Below, piece after piece: positions 5,858 through 17,765 of a stretch of DNA of 19,704 bases. The notes beneath the pieces were generated by a model, which worked only from the letters and a program-made list of their open reading frames with translations, was not told the DNA's origin and searched no databases. The translations under genes were made by a program, and so were the position numbers. Source of the stretch: DATARH01 sp035604035 (GTDB lineage: Bacteria; Pseudomonadota; Alphaproteobacteria; ATCC43930; CGMCC-115725); contig DATNJF010000427.1 in the NCBI GenBank assembly GCA_035604035.1, forward strand, positions 1 to 19,704. Direction: 5' to 3'. The first letter of the stretch is position 1. Each line of letters begins with the position of its first letter.

Positions 5858-8583
5858 GCGACGGCCCGACCCGGACCACCTGTCCTTATTGCGGCGTCGG
5901 CTGCGGGCTCCTGGCGTTTTCCGATGGAAGGATCGCGGGCGACCCGGACCACCCCGCCAATCGCGGGCGCCTGTGCTCGAAAGGCGCGGCGCTCGGTGAA
6001 ACCCTCAGCGATACCGGCCGCCTGCTACGGCCGCAAATCGGTGGCCGCGACGCGAGCTGGGACGAGGCGCTAGACCTGATCGCCGAAACGTTCGCGCGGA
6101 CCATCGCCACCGACGGGCCGGATGCCGTCGCGCTCTACGTCTCCGGCCAACTCCTCATCGAAGACTATTACGTCGCCAACAAGCTGATGAAGGGCTTCAT
6201 CGGCAGCGCCAATATCGACACCAACTCGCGGCTCTGCATGGCCTCTTCGGTCGCTGGACACATCCGCGCCTTCGGCGAGGATCTCGTCCCCGGCTGCTAT
6301 GACGACATCGAAGCGGCCGACCTTGTCGTTTTGGTCGGCAGCAACATGGCCTGGTGTCACCCGGTGCTGTATCAGCGCCTGGCAGCCGCCAAGGAAGCGC
6401 GCGGCACCAAGGTCGTCGTCATCGACCCGCGCCGCACCGCGACCTGCGACATCGCCGATCTGCACCTGGCGCTGCGGCCCGGCACCGATGTCGCCGTTTT
6501 CGCCGGCTTGCTTGCGCATCTCGCCGCGACAGGAGCCTGTGACAAAGCTTGGACTGAAGACCTCGCCACGGGTTTTGCCGCTGCGGTCGAGACAGCGCGA
6601 GCCGCGGCTCCGTCCCCCGCGGATGTCGCGGCGACGGCCGACCTGCCGGTCAGCGATCTCACCCGGTTCTACGATTGGTTCGCTGCGACCGAGCGCACCG
6701 TGACGCTCTATTCGCAGGGGGTGAACCAATCGGCGGCGGGAACCGACAAGGTCAATGCAATCATCAATTGCCATCTCGCGACTGGCCGGATCGGGCGCGC
6801 GGGAATGGGGCCGTTCTCGCTGACCGGGCAGCCGAACGCGATGGGCGGCCGCGAGGTTGGCGGCCTGGCCAACCAGTTGGCCGCTCATATGAACTTCACC
6901 GACGCGAGCATTGACCGGGTTCGGCGCTTTTGGGACGCGCCACGCATGGCGACCCAACCCGGCCTCAAAGCCGTCGAACTGTTCGATGCCGTGCTCGATG
7001 GCAGGATCAAGGCGCTGTGGATCCTCGGCACCAATCCGGCCGACAGCATGCCGCGCGCCGGCCGCGTACGCGAGGCGCTCGCCGCTTGCCCCTTCGTCGC
7101 CGTCAGCGATTGCTGGCCGACCGCCACGACCCGCTTTGCCGATGTCGTGCTGCCCGCGTCCGGCTGGGGCGAGAAGGACGGCACCGTCACAAATTCGGAG
7201 CGCTGCATTTCCCGCCAGCGCGCGTTCCGACCGCCGCCCGGCGAGGCGCGGCCCGATTGGTGGATGTTGTGCGAGGTCGCCTCCCGCATGGGCTGGGGCC
7301 GGGCGTTTGGCTATCGCGGGCCGGGCGATATCTTCCGTGAGCATGCCGCGCTGTCGGCCTTCGAGAACGATGGACCCGAGCAGCGGGTCTTCGACATCGG
7401 AGCGCTCGCTGATTTGGAGGATGCGGCCTATGACGGGCTGAGCCCGATCCGCTGGCCTGTGGCCACCAAGGCTGCTCTACCCGAGGGCACAGCGCGGCTG
7501 TTTGAAAAGCGAACCTGTTTCCCGACCGCGGATGCGAAGGCACGGTTCATCCCAACCCCCTATCGGCCACTCGCGGAGCAGCCCGATGACGACCGGCCGC
7601 TCGTGTTAAACACCGGTAGGGTGCGCGACCAGTGGCACACGATGACACGCACCGGGCGCGTGCCTCGCTTGATGAGGCACCAGAGCAAGCCGTTCCTCGA
7701 TCTCCATCCGGCCGATGCCGCGCGGTTCGGCGTGATGCAGGATGGCCTAGCCCGAGTCGAAACCTGCCATGGCGCGACCATGCTGCAGGTTCGTCTGACA
7801 ACGGACCAGCGTTCGGGCGATGCCTTCGTCCCGATGCATTGGACCGACGACTTCACTTCGGCCGGGCCGGTCGACCGCCTTGTCGGGGCGATGACCGATC
7901 CGGTCTCGGGGCAGCCCGAGCTGAAGGGAACCCCGGTTGGGATCACCCCGGTCGCGACATTCTGGCGAGGGTTGCTGTTACGGCGAACCGGATTGCCGCC
8001 CGCCGACGGGGCTTATCATTGGGCACGCACCCCGATCGAGGGCGGCCACGCGTTCGAGATTGCCGGCTGGGAACCCCTGCCGAGCGGCCGGAATACCGCC
8101 GCCTGGATCGCGGACATCATGGGCACGCCGCCGGAAGCGGAATTGATGATTTACGCCGATCCCGGACGCGGGGTCTTTCGCTATGCCAGCATCATCGACG
8201 ATAGCCTTGACGCATGCTTTTTCCTGGCGCGCCGGATGGAAGGGCTGCCGAGCCAAAATGCACTGGCTGCTGCGTTAGGCGCGGTTATACCCCCCGGGAC
8301 CCGGCTGAGCCTACTTTCCGGGCATGCGGAGCCCGATGCCGCGATTGGCGATGCCGGCGGCGCCGTTTGCGCCTGCTTTGCAGTCGGCCTGCGCACGCTT
8401 CATGAGGCGATTATCGAGCGCCGTCTGATCAGTGTTTCCGAAATCGGTGCCGCGTTGGGTGCCGGCACCAATTGCGGGTCGTGCATTCCGGAACTGAACG
8501 CCATCTTGCGCGACGTTTGGACCGAGAGTGCCCCGGCGAAGGCCCGGGCTGATATCGCGGCGGGTTACAATCGCCAGGAATAG
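5854..8583 (+). CDS. nasA: Assimilatory nitrate reductase catalytic subunit
   Basis: A 909-residue cytoplasmic molybdoenzyme that reduces nitrate to nitrite (named NasC in some alphaproteobacteria). The N-terminal [4Fe-4S] motif is C10-x2-C13-x3-C17-x23-C41, followed by the conserved K43 of the electron path. C128 in NSRLCMASS is the expected molybdenum ligand. The bis-MGD binding body and the C-terminal molybdopterin dinucleotide domain (about 590-700) follow. The tail carries a BFD-like [2Fe-2S] domain with C839, C841, C874 and C877, the likely entry point for electrons. There is no Tat signal, consistent with assimilation. ATG 5854 was chosen over GTG 5827 because it directly precedes the Fe-S motif, overlaps the nirD stop and has GGAGG four bases upstream. 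No electron-donor reductase gene follows, so the donor must be a ferredoxin, flavodoxin or an enzyme coded elsewhere. Confidence 0.95.
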   Translation: MSDGPTRTTCPYCGVGCGLLAFSDGRIAGDPDHPANRGRLCSKGAALGETLSDTGRLLRPQIGGRDASWDEALDLIAETFARTIATDGPDAVALYVSGQLLIEDYYVANKLMKGFIGSANIDTNSRLCMASSVAGHIRAFGEDLVPGCYDDIEAADLVVLVGSNMAWCHPVLYQRLAAAKEARGTKVVVIDPRRTATCDIADLHLALRPGTDVAVFAGLLAHLAATGACDKAWTEDLATGFAAAVETARAAAPSPADVAATADLPVSDLTRFYDWFAATERTVTLYSQGVNQSAAGTDKVNAIINCHLATGRIGRAGMGPFSLTGQPNAMGGREVGGLANQLAAHMNFTDASIDRVRRFWDAPRMATQPGLKAVELFDAVLDGRIKALWILGTNPADSMPRAGRVREALAACPFVAVSDCWPTATTRFADVVLPASGWGEKDGTVTNSERCISRQRAFRPPPGEARPDWWMLCEVASRMGWGRAFGYRGPGDIFREHAALSAFENDGPEQRVFDIGALADLEDAAYDGLSPIRWPVATKAALPEGTARLFEKRTCFPTADAKARFIPTPYRPLAEQPDDDRPLVLNTGRVRDQWHTMTRTGRVPRLMRHQSKPFLDLHPADAARFGVMQDGLARVETCHGATMLQVRLTTDQRSGDAFVPMHWTDDFTSAGPVDRLVGAMTDPVSGQPELKGTPVGITPVATFWRGLLLRRTGLPPADGAYHWARTPIEGGHAFEIAGWEPLPSGRNTAAWIADIMGTPPEAELMIYADPGRGVFRYASIIDDSLDACFFLARRMEGLPSQNALAAALGAVIPPGTRLSLLSGHAEPDAAIGDAGGAVCACFAVGLRTLHEAIIERRLISVSEIGAALGAGTNCGSCIPELNAILRDVWTESAPAKARADIAAGYNRQE

Positions 8584-8879
8584 ACTAGCCACTCCTGCGC
8601 GGGCTCGCTGTAGCGAAAGTAGATTTGCAGCTCCTCGAACTGGGTCGTGTAGTTCCAGACCCGGCAGGTAAAGGGTTCTCCGGTTTGGAGGTGGCAGGTC
8701 GTCACCAGAGCGGAGGTTGGACGATTTCCGAGGGCGAGTAGCGCCTGACTGATCGTCATGCCGCTCTTGAGCCGCGCGGCCAGACCTTCCGGGTCGAATT
8801 GCGCCATCGCCGGCACCGAGGCGAACAGCAGCAGCGATAATCCGAACAGCCGAAGTTTCAATTGATTAGCGTGAAACAT
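8565..8879 (-). CDS. Small secreted protein, BamE/SmpA-like
   Basis: A 104-residue protein with a clear Sec signal peptide: a basic start (NQLKLR), a hydrophobic core LFGLSLLLFASV, and a probable cleavage after AMA near residue 26. The mature part is about 78 residues. Its LKSGMTISQALLALGNRP resembles the LKPGMT..qV...LG.P signature of BamE/SmpA-like and related small envelope domains, and it ends in aromatic strands (FEELQIYFR, EWLVYSWRL). Two cysteines (TTCHLQTGEPFTCR) could form a disulfide in the periplasm. There is no lipobox cysteine. The gene lies 23 bases downstream of the SDR gene on the same strand, perhaps in one transcript. Its 3' end overlaps the convergent nitrate reductase gene by 19 bases. 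The fold is inferred; the function is unknown. Confidence 0.65.
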   Translation of the reverse strand: MFHANQLKLRLFGLSLLLFASVPAMAQFDPEGLAARLKSGMTISQALLALGNRPTSALVTTCHLQTGEPFTCRVWNYTTQFEELQIYFRYSEPAQEWLVYSWRL

Positions 8880-8902
8880 CTAAGAAATTGCGTTGAGAGA
8901 GG

Positions 8903-9655
8903 TCAGTAATAGGCGGCGCCGCCGTTGACGTGGATGGTCTGGCCGGTGATGAAGCCGCCATCGTCGCTGACGAGGAACAGGCAGGTGGCGGCGATCTCGT
9001 CGATCTTGCCCTGGCGCCCCAGCGGGATGCCCGCGGCGTCTGGCGGCCGGCCGCCATACCATTCGGGATTGTCGCGCCTGGTGTCGATGCTGCCTGGCGA
9101 GACCACGTTGACCCGGATGTTGTGCGGGGCGAATTCGGAAGCGAGTCCTCGCGCGAGACCGACCAGCGCCATCTTGGCCGCCGAGAGATGGGCGCGGCCG
9201 CTACCGCGGCCGGAATACGCCCCGTCGCCGACGAAGAACAGGATGCGACCGTATTTGTTCTCGACCATCTTGCCGATCAGCGCGCGCGTCAGGTAGAGCC
9301 CGCCGTCGAGGACGACGCCCCTGACCAGCTCCCAATCCGCGTCGGTCAGTTCCAGGAACGGTTTGTGCGGTCGGATGGCGGCATTGTTGATCAGGATGTC
9401 GACGCGCCCGAACTCCGACAGCGCCCGCGCCGCCATCGCCTCGACCTGATCCTTCTTCGCCATGTCAGCGAGGACGCCGACCGCCTTGACCCCGATCTCC
9501 TGCGCCTCGCGCACAACGCCGTTGAGCTCCTGCTCGTTCGAGCGCGCGTTGACGACGACGTGCGCGCCCTCGCGGGCCAGCTGCAACACCGTCGCGCGAC
9601 CGATATTGCGGCCGGAGCCGGTTACCAAGGCGACCTTACCCTCGAGCTTACCCAT
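8903..9655 (-). CDS. SDR-family oxidoreductase lacking the usual catalytic Tyr
   Basis: A 250-residue short-chain dehydrogenase/reductase fold protein. The dinucleotide motif TGSGRNIG is at residues 12-19, NNAA at 90-93, and VSPGSIDT at 185-192. The C-terminal segment GGFITGQTIHVNGG is typical of the family. The active-site motif normally YxxxK reads L157-S-A-A-K161, and the Ser expected 13 residues earlier is D144. So Lys is kept while Tyr and Ser are not. It may be an atypical SDR with different chemistry or a non-catalytic member. The ATG at 9655 was chosen because it starts the usual MGKLEGKVALVTG and has GGGGAG upstream; the open frame runs further up to 9769 without family similarity. 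It diverges from the CoA-transferase gene. Confidence 0.85.
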   Translation of the reverse strand: MGKLEGKVALVTGSGRNIGRATVLQLAREGAHVVVNARSNEQELNGVVREAQEIGVKAVGVLADMAKKDQVEAMAARALSEFGRVDILINNAAIRPHKPFLELTDADWELVRGVVLDGGLYLTRALIGKMVENKYGRILFFVGDGAYSGRGSGRAHLSAAKMALVGLARGLASEFAPHNIRVNVVSPGSIDTRRDNPEWYGGRPPDAAGIPLGRQGKIDEIAATCLFLVSDDGGFITGQTIHVNGGAAYY

Positions 9656-9783
9656 GACCCGTCTCCCCGATGTCGCTCGTGCGGTCGCTTCCGCGCCATT
9701 CGAAATCAGCTTTGCCTCATCGCGCGAAGGGGTACAAGGGGTCGGCAACGCTGATCGGGATTTTGCCATGAGGACCTCTGGAC
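9656..9783. promoter_or_regulatory. Divergent intergenic region between SDR and CoA-transferase genes
   Basis: These 128 bases separate two genes that start in opposite directions, so promoters for both must lie here or inside the starts. No convincing -35/-10 pair or operator palindrome could be picked out by eye. Divergent placement suggests shared control. Confidence 0.4.
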
Positions 9784-10993
9784 ATGAGTGAACCGCACGG
9801 CCCGCTCCAGGGCGTCAAGGTTGTCGCCTGCTCGACCGCGCAGGCGGGCACAGTGCCCTACATGCTGATGGCCGATCTCGGCGCCGAGGTGGTCAAGATC
9901 GAAGTGCCGGGGGTGGGCGACAATTCGCGCGGCTCGACCGTGCTCCCGGGCATGCCCAGTACCTATTTCGAGACCAACAACCGCGGGGTGAAGAGCGTCA
10001 CGCTGAACCTGAAGGAAGCGGAGGGGCGCGACATCCTCAAGCAGCTCGTCGTCAAGGCGGACATCTTTGGTCAGAATTTCCGGCCCGGCGCGGCGGAGAA
10101 GAACGGCTTCGGCTACGAGGAGCTGAAGGCGGTGAACCCGAAGCTCGTCTACATGTCGATCTCGGGTTACGGCCCCAAAGGGCCGCATGCCGATTTGCCC
10201 GGCACCGACTCGATGGCCCAGGCGCTGGGTGGCATCGCCCAGGCCTATTCGGCTCCCGGCCAGCCGTTGCGCACCGGCATCGTCTCGGTTGCCGACGAAA
10301 CCTGCGCGATCCTTGCCTTCGGCGGCGCGCTGGCGGCGCTCACCCACGCCCGCGCGACGGGGATCGGACAGAAGGTCGATTGCTCGCTGCTCGGCGGCCA
10401 GATCCGCCTGATGGGCTGGACCCTGACGACGGCGATGTGGCGCGACCGCGGCCCGGTGACGGGCCAGGCGCGGATCACCGGGACGCCCGAGCGGCCCGGG
10501 ATCAGCGCCAGCTTCAACGACCGCGACGGCAAGCCGCTGGTGTTTCAGCTCAACGGCAATCGGCCTTGGCGCAACGCGATGACCGCGCTCGGCTTTTACG
10601 AAACTTTGGAGAATGCCAGCTTTGGCGATCTCGGCGTCATCATCAATTCCGACGAGAAGCGCCAGGCACTGCTGCGGCTGCTCGACGAGCTGTTCGCGAC
10701 TGGACCGCGCGACGATTGGGTCGAAAGGCTGCGCGGCGCGGACATCGTCTCTGCGCCGATCAACACCCTGCTCGAGGGCTCGAACGACCCGGACGTGCTG
10801 GCCAACGGTTATGTCACCGAGATCGACTACCCGAAACACGGCAAGCGGCTGAAAGTGCACGGCTCGCCGTGGCACTTCTCCGAGACGCCGGCCCAGATCG
10901 GGATCGCCCCTGAGCTCGGGCAGCACAACGACGAAGTCCTCGCCGATCTTGGCTATAGCGCGACGGAAATCGCGGACCTGCGCGAGCGCAGGA

Positions 10994-11001
<8 letters not shown>
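9784..11001 (+). CDS. Family III CoA-transferase (CaiB/BaiF/Frc type)
   Basis: A 405-residue cytoplasmic protein of the CaiB-BaiF/formyl-CoA transferase family, which moves CoA between carboxylic acids through an aspartyl-CoA intermediate; related members are racemases. Family signatures are ADLGAEVVKIE near residues 30-40, NFRPG near 100, and SISGYGPKGPHADLPGTDSM around 125-144, where D142 aligns with the catalytic Asp. GIGQKVDCSLL near 195-206 is also typical. Length agrees with the family. The substrate cannot be told from sequence; the divergent SDR gene suggests a small acyl-CoA pathway. The 3' end overlaps the convergent helicase gene by eight bases, with no terminator between them. Confidence 0.9.
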
Positions 11002-15307
<4,306 letters not shown>

Positions 15308-15418
15308 GCGAGATCGAAATGTCGGCTGTAACTCGGGGCGTTGCAAGCTTTGGCGAGCGTAGCGCCGGGATGCATCTTGACGCCATGGATTCGCTCTCGC
15401 CTTCCGGCTAGGATCGCT

Positions 15419-15615
15419 GTGATGGTTCCCCGCGAGGGGATAAGAGGGAATGCGGTGCGGGCCCTGACCTTACGAGTCCTGGTCCAAATCCGCGGCTGCC
15501 CCCGCAACTGTAAGCGGCGAGCCTAGCGCCATCGAAGCCACTGGCGGCGGCCTGCGGGTCGCCCTGGGAAGGCGGCGCAAGGCGGCGACCCGCGAGCCAG
15601 GAGACCTGCCATCGC
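15419..15615 (+). promoter_or_regulatory. Cobalamin (adenosylcobalamin-type) riboswitch
   Basis: The conserved core is clear. It opens with GGTTCCCCGCGAGGGGATAA at 15424. The segment GCTGCCCCCGCAACTGTAAG starts at 15495, and the B12 box CGAGCCAGGAGACCTGCC at 15593-15610. GCCACTGG (15537-15544) and GGGAAGG (15566-15572) match other conserved parts. The closing P1 helix pairs GTGATGG (15419-15425) with CCATCGC (15609-15615), with one G-U. When cobalamin is abundant it represses the gene downstream. Between the riboswitch and the helicase start (15308-15418) must lie divergent promoters, but none is clear by eye. Confidence 0.95.
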
Positions 15616-15749
15616 CGTGGTCATGCGCGGGCGCATCGGACGGGGTGATCCGGTGGGAGGTCGGAAGCGGCGCTCGCGCGCCATCGCTGGCGACTGATCT
15701 CCTCCGTTCGCGCTGATGCCTTGGCCGGAGACGGCGGCGGAGTGCGACG
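15616..15749 (+). promoter_or_regulatory. Expression platform of the cobalamin riboswitch
   Basis: These 134 bases join the aptamer to the permease gene. A small hairpin ATGCG-CGGG-CGCAT lies at 15623-15636. There is no U-run after any hairpin, so control is more likely at translation, by masking the ribosome-binding site (GCGGAG, 15738-15742). The exact alternative pairing was not resolved. Confidence 0.4.
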
Positions 15750-16811
15750 ATGTTCCTCATTCCCGCCGATGTCTTCAGCGACGGAGCAGCCAACATGCGC
15801 GCCAGGCTGATCGGCATCTACACGATTCTCGTCATCGCGAACCTGCTCGCCTGGGCATGGGCGCTCGTCGCCTTCCACGCCCACCCGGTGCTGCTCGGCA
15901 CCGCGTTCCTCGCCTACACGTTCGGCCTCAGGCACGCGGTCGACGCCGACCACATCGCCGCGATCGACAACGTCACCCGCAAGCTGATGCAGAGCGGTAA
16001 GCGACCAGTCGCGGTCGGCTTTTTCTTCGCGCTCGGCCATTCGACGATCGTCGTGCTCGCCTCGCTGGGTGTCGCCGCGGCCACCGTGGCGCTGCAGAGC
16101 CGGTTCGCCGCGTTCAAGGACGTCGGTGGACTGATCGGCACCAGCGTGTCGGCGTTCTTCCTCTTCGCCGTGGCGCTCGCCAACATCGCCATACTCGCGG
16201 GTGTCTACCGCACCTTCCGCCGGGTGCGGCACGGCGGCGCCTATGTCGAGGAGGATTTCGAGCAGCTCCTGGCGCAGCGTGGCCTGCTTGCCCGGCTGTT
16301 CCGCCCGGTCTTCCGTTTCGTGACGCGGAGCTGGCATATGTATCCGCTCGGCTTCCTGTTCGGGCTCGGCTTCGAGACCGCGACCGAGATCGCCATCCTC
16401 GACATTTCCGCCGCCGAGGTGTCACGCGGGCTCTCGCCGTGGTCGGTGATGGTGTTCCCGGCGCTGTTCACCGCCGGCATGTCGCTAGTCGACACGACCG
16501 ACGGGGTTTTGATGCTCGGCGCCTATGGCTGGGCTTTCGCCCGGCCGATCCGCAAGCTCTACTACAATCTGACGATCACCTCGGTTTCGGTGCTGGTGGC
16601 GTTGGTTGTCGGCGGGATAGAGGTCCTGGGCCTGGTCGGTGGTCAGCTCGGCCTCGAGGGGCCGCTATGGAGCGCGGTCGGCGCGCTCAACGATAATTTC
16701 GGCACGCTCGGCTACCTAATCATCGCGATCTTCGCGCTGAGCTGGCTGGTCTCGATCGCCATCTACCGCATCCGCGGCTACGACGCGATCGAGGTAAGCG
16801 GCGAGGGGTAA
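15750..16811 (+). CDS. NiCoT-family nickel/cobalt transporter, likely cobalt
   Basis: An inner-membrane permease of 353 residues, about eight hydrophobic segments. All NiCoT signatures are seen: RHAVDADHIAAIDN (residues ~61-74) in the metal-binding second helix, FALGHSTIVV (~92-101), LGFETATEI (~207-215), and GMSLVDTTDG (~246-255). The family takes up Ni2+ and Co2+. Control by the cobalamin riboswitch points to cobalt for B12 synthesis. Two starts are possible: ATG 15750 with GCGGAG seven bases upstream, or ATG 15795 (MRARLIGIYTI) with GGAG eight bases upstream, which gives a 338-residue protein closer to the first helix. A hairpin at 16886-16908 probably ends transcription. Confidence 0.92.
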   Translation: MFLIPADVFSDGAANMRARLIGIYTILVIANLLAWAWALVAFHAHPVLLGTAFLAYTFGLRHAVDADHIAAIDNVTRKLMQSGKRPVAVGFFFALGHSTIVVLASLGVAAATVALQSRFAAFKDVGGLIGTSVSAFFLFAVALANIAILAGVYRTFRRVRHGGAYVEEDFEQLLAQRGLLARLFRPVFRFVTRSWHMYPLGFLFGLGFETATEIAILDISAAEVSRGLSPWSVMVFPALFTAGMSLVDTTDGVLMLGAYGWAFARPIRKLYYNLTITSVSVLVALVVGGIEVLGLVGGQLGLEGPLWSAVGALNDNFGTLGYLIIAIFALSWLVSIAIYRIRGYDAIEVSGEG

Positions 16812-16885
16812 ACGTCCCATCGTCATTGACCCGGCATCGGCGCTCCCCACATCTAGCGCGTCGCGCCGGTGGAATCGGCGCGGGC

Positions 16886-16908
16886 GGCCTTCGCCGGAAG
16901 GCCCTTTT
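16886..16908 (+). terminator. Rho-independent terminator after the NiCoT gene
   Basis: The 6-bp stem GGCCTT-CGCCGG-AAGGCC is followed by CTTTT. It lies 75 bases after the permease stop and ends 17 bases before the DUF2076 ATG, so the U-tract is short and read-through is possible. Its place argues against the longer GTG 16869 start for the next gene. Confidence 0.5.
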
Positions 16909-16925
16909 GCATGGGGCATAGGTTC

Positions 16926-17699
16926 ATGGAACCGCAGGAACGCGACCTGATCACCACGCTGTTGACCCGCCTGCAAGGCGCGGCCGGTCAGCCCAAGGAT
17001 ACCGAGGCAGACGCGCTGATCCGCCAGGCGATGACACAGATGCCGGACGCACCGTATTACCTGGTGCAGACCGTGCTGATCCAGGATCTGTCGCTGCACA
17101 GCGCGCAGAACCGGATCGCCGAATTGGAGCAGCAGCTCGCCAGCGCTAGCCAGCCGCCACCGCGCACCAGCTTTCTCGGCGGGCTTCTCGGCGGTGGCCA
17201 GCAACAGCAGGCCAGCGTGCCGTCCGCCGGTCCGTGGACGCGAGCGCCGCAAGCCGCGCCTCCGCCGCAGCCGCAATACGCGCAACCCGGCTCTGCGCCC
17301 GGTTATGCCCAGCCCGGCTACGCGCCGGCGGGCGGCGGCATGTTTGGCGGCGGCGGCAACAGTTTCCTGCGTTCGGCGGCGACGACCGCGGCTGGTGTCG
17401 CCGGCGGCGCCCTCTTGTTCCAGGGCATCTCGTCGCTGTTCGGGCACAGCTATGCGAGCGGCCTCGGCGGCTTTGGCGGCTTGGGCGGGATGGGAATGGG
17501 GACCGGCCTCGGCGAGACGGTGATCAATAACTATGGCGGTACCAATCCGAGCTCCGCCGGCGCCGGTTACGCGGGCGGCAGTGCTGGCGGCGACGACTAT
17601 GCCGGCAATACCGGCAACGATTTCGGTGGCGGCGGCAACGACTATGCCAGCGATAGCGGCAGCGATTTTGGCGGCGGCGGGGGCGACCCGTCCTGCTAA
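16926..17699 (+). CDS. DUF2076 family protein with Gln/Gly-rich tail
   Basis: A 257-residue protein. The N-terminal ~75 residues (MEPQERDLITTLLTRL ... DALIRQAM ... YLVQTVLIQDLSL ... RIAELEQQL) match the DUF2076 pattern, helical and ending in a possible short coiled coil. The middle is rich in Gln, Pro, Ala and Tyr with the repeated motif PGYAQPGYAP (~120). A Gly/Ala segment FLRSAATTAAGVAGGALLFQ near 148-167 could be membrane-associated. The tail is Gly/Asp-rich and contains a duplicated 15-residue unit (DYAxxxGxDFGGGGx). No enzyme motif is seen; DUF2076 has no known function. ATG 16926 was chosen over GTG 16869 or ATG 16911 because the family starts M..QER.LI and the upstream terminator overlaps the longer versions. 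Confidence 0.8.
   Translation: MEPQERDLITTLLTRLQGAAGQPKDTEADALIRQAMTQMPDAPYYLVQTVLIQDLSLHSAQNRIAELEQQLASASQPPPRTSFLGGLLGGGQQQQASVPSAGPWTRAPQAAPPPQPQYAQPGSAPGYAQPGYAPAGGGMFGGGGNSFLRSAATTAAGVAGGALLFQGISSLFGHSYASGLGGFGGLGGMGMGTGLGETVINNYGGTNPSSAGAGYAGGSAGGDDYAGNTGNDFGGGGNDYASDSGSDFGGGGGDPSC
17595..17684 (+). repeat. Two-copy 45-base in-frame tandem repeat
   Basis: Two units of 45 bases (17595-17639, 17640-17684), each starting GACTATGCC, code for DYAGNTGNDFGGGGN and DYASDSGSDFGGGGG. The unit keeps the reading frame and sits at the end of the DUF2076 gene. The differences between copies are mostly conservative or synonymous, suggesting an older duplication. Confidence 0.8.
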
Positions 17700-17719
17700 C
17701 CTGTGATCCGAGACAAACG

Positions 17720-17748
17720 AAAAGGGCCGGGATTTTCCGGCCCTTTTT
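17720..17748. terminator. Strong bidirectional Rho-independent terminator
   Basis: A perfect 11-bp stem AAAAGGGCCGG / CCGGCCCTTTT with loop GATTTT, followed by T and preceded by A. On the + strand it ends DUF2076; on the - strand the same structure gives a U-run and ends the DUF805 gene (stop at 17766). It lies between two convergent genes. Confidence 0.92.
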
Positions 17749-17765
17749 GTTGTGCGGTGCGCTCG

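Noticed and set aside
6070..7344. 424-codon - strand open frame inside the nitrate reductase gene
   Set aside because: Antisense shadow of a clear coding gene; no family motif and no ribosome-binding site.
15308..15346. TTG start giving a 13-residue longer Lhr protein
   Set aside because: Rare codon, weak ribosome-binding site, and the added residues precede the usual family start; ATG 15307 preferred.
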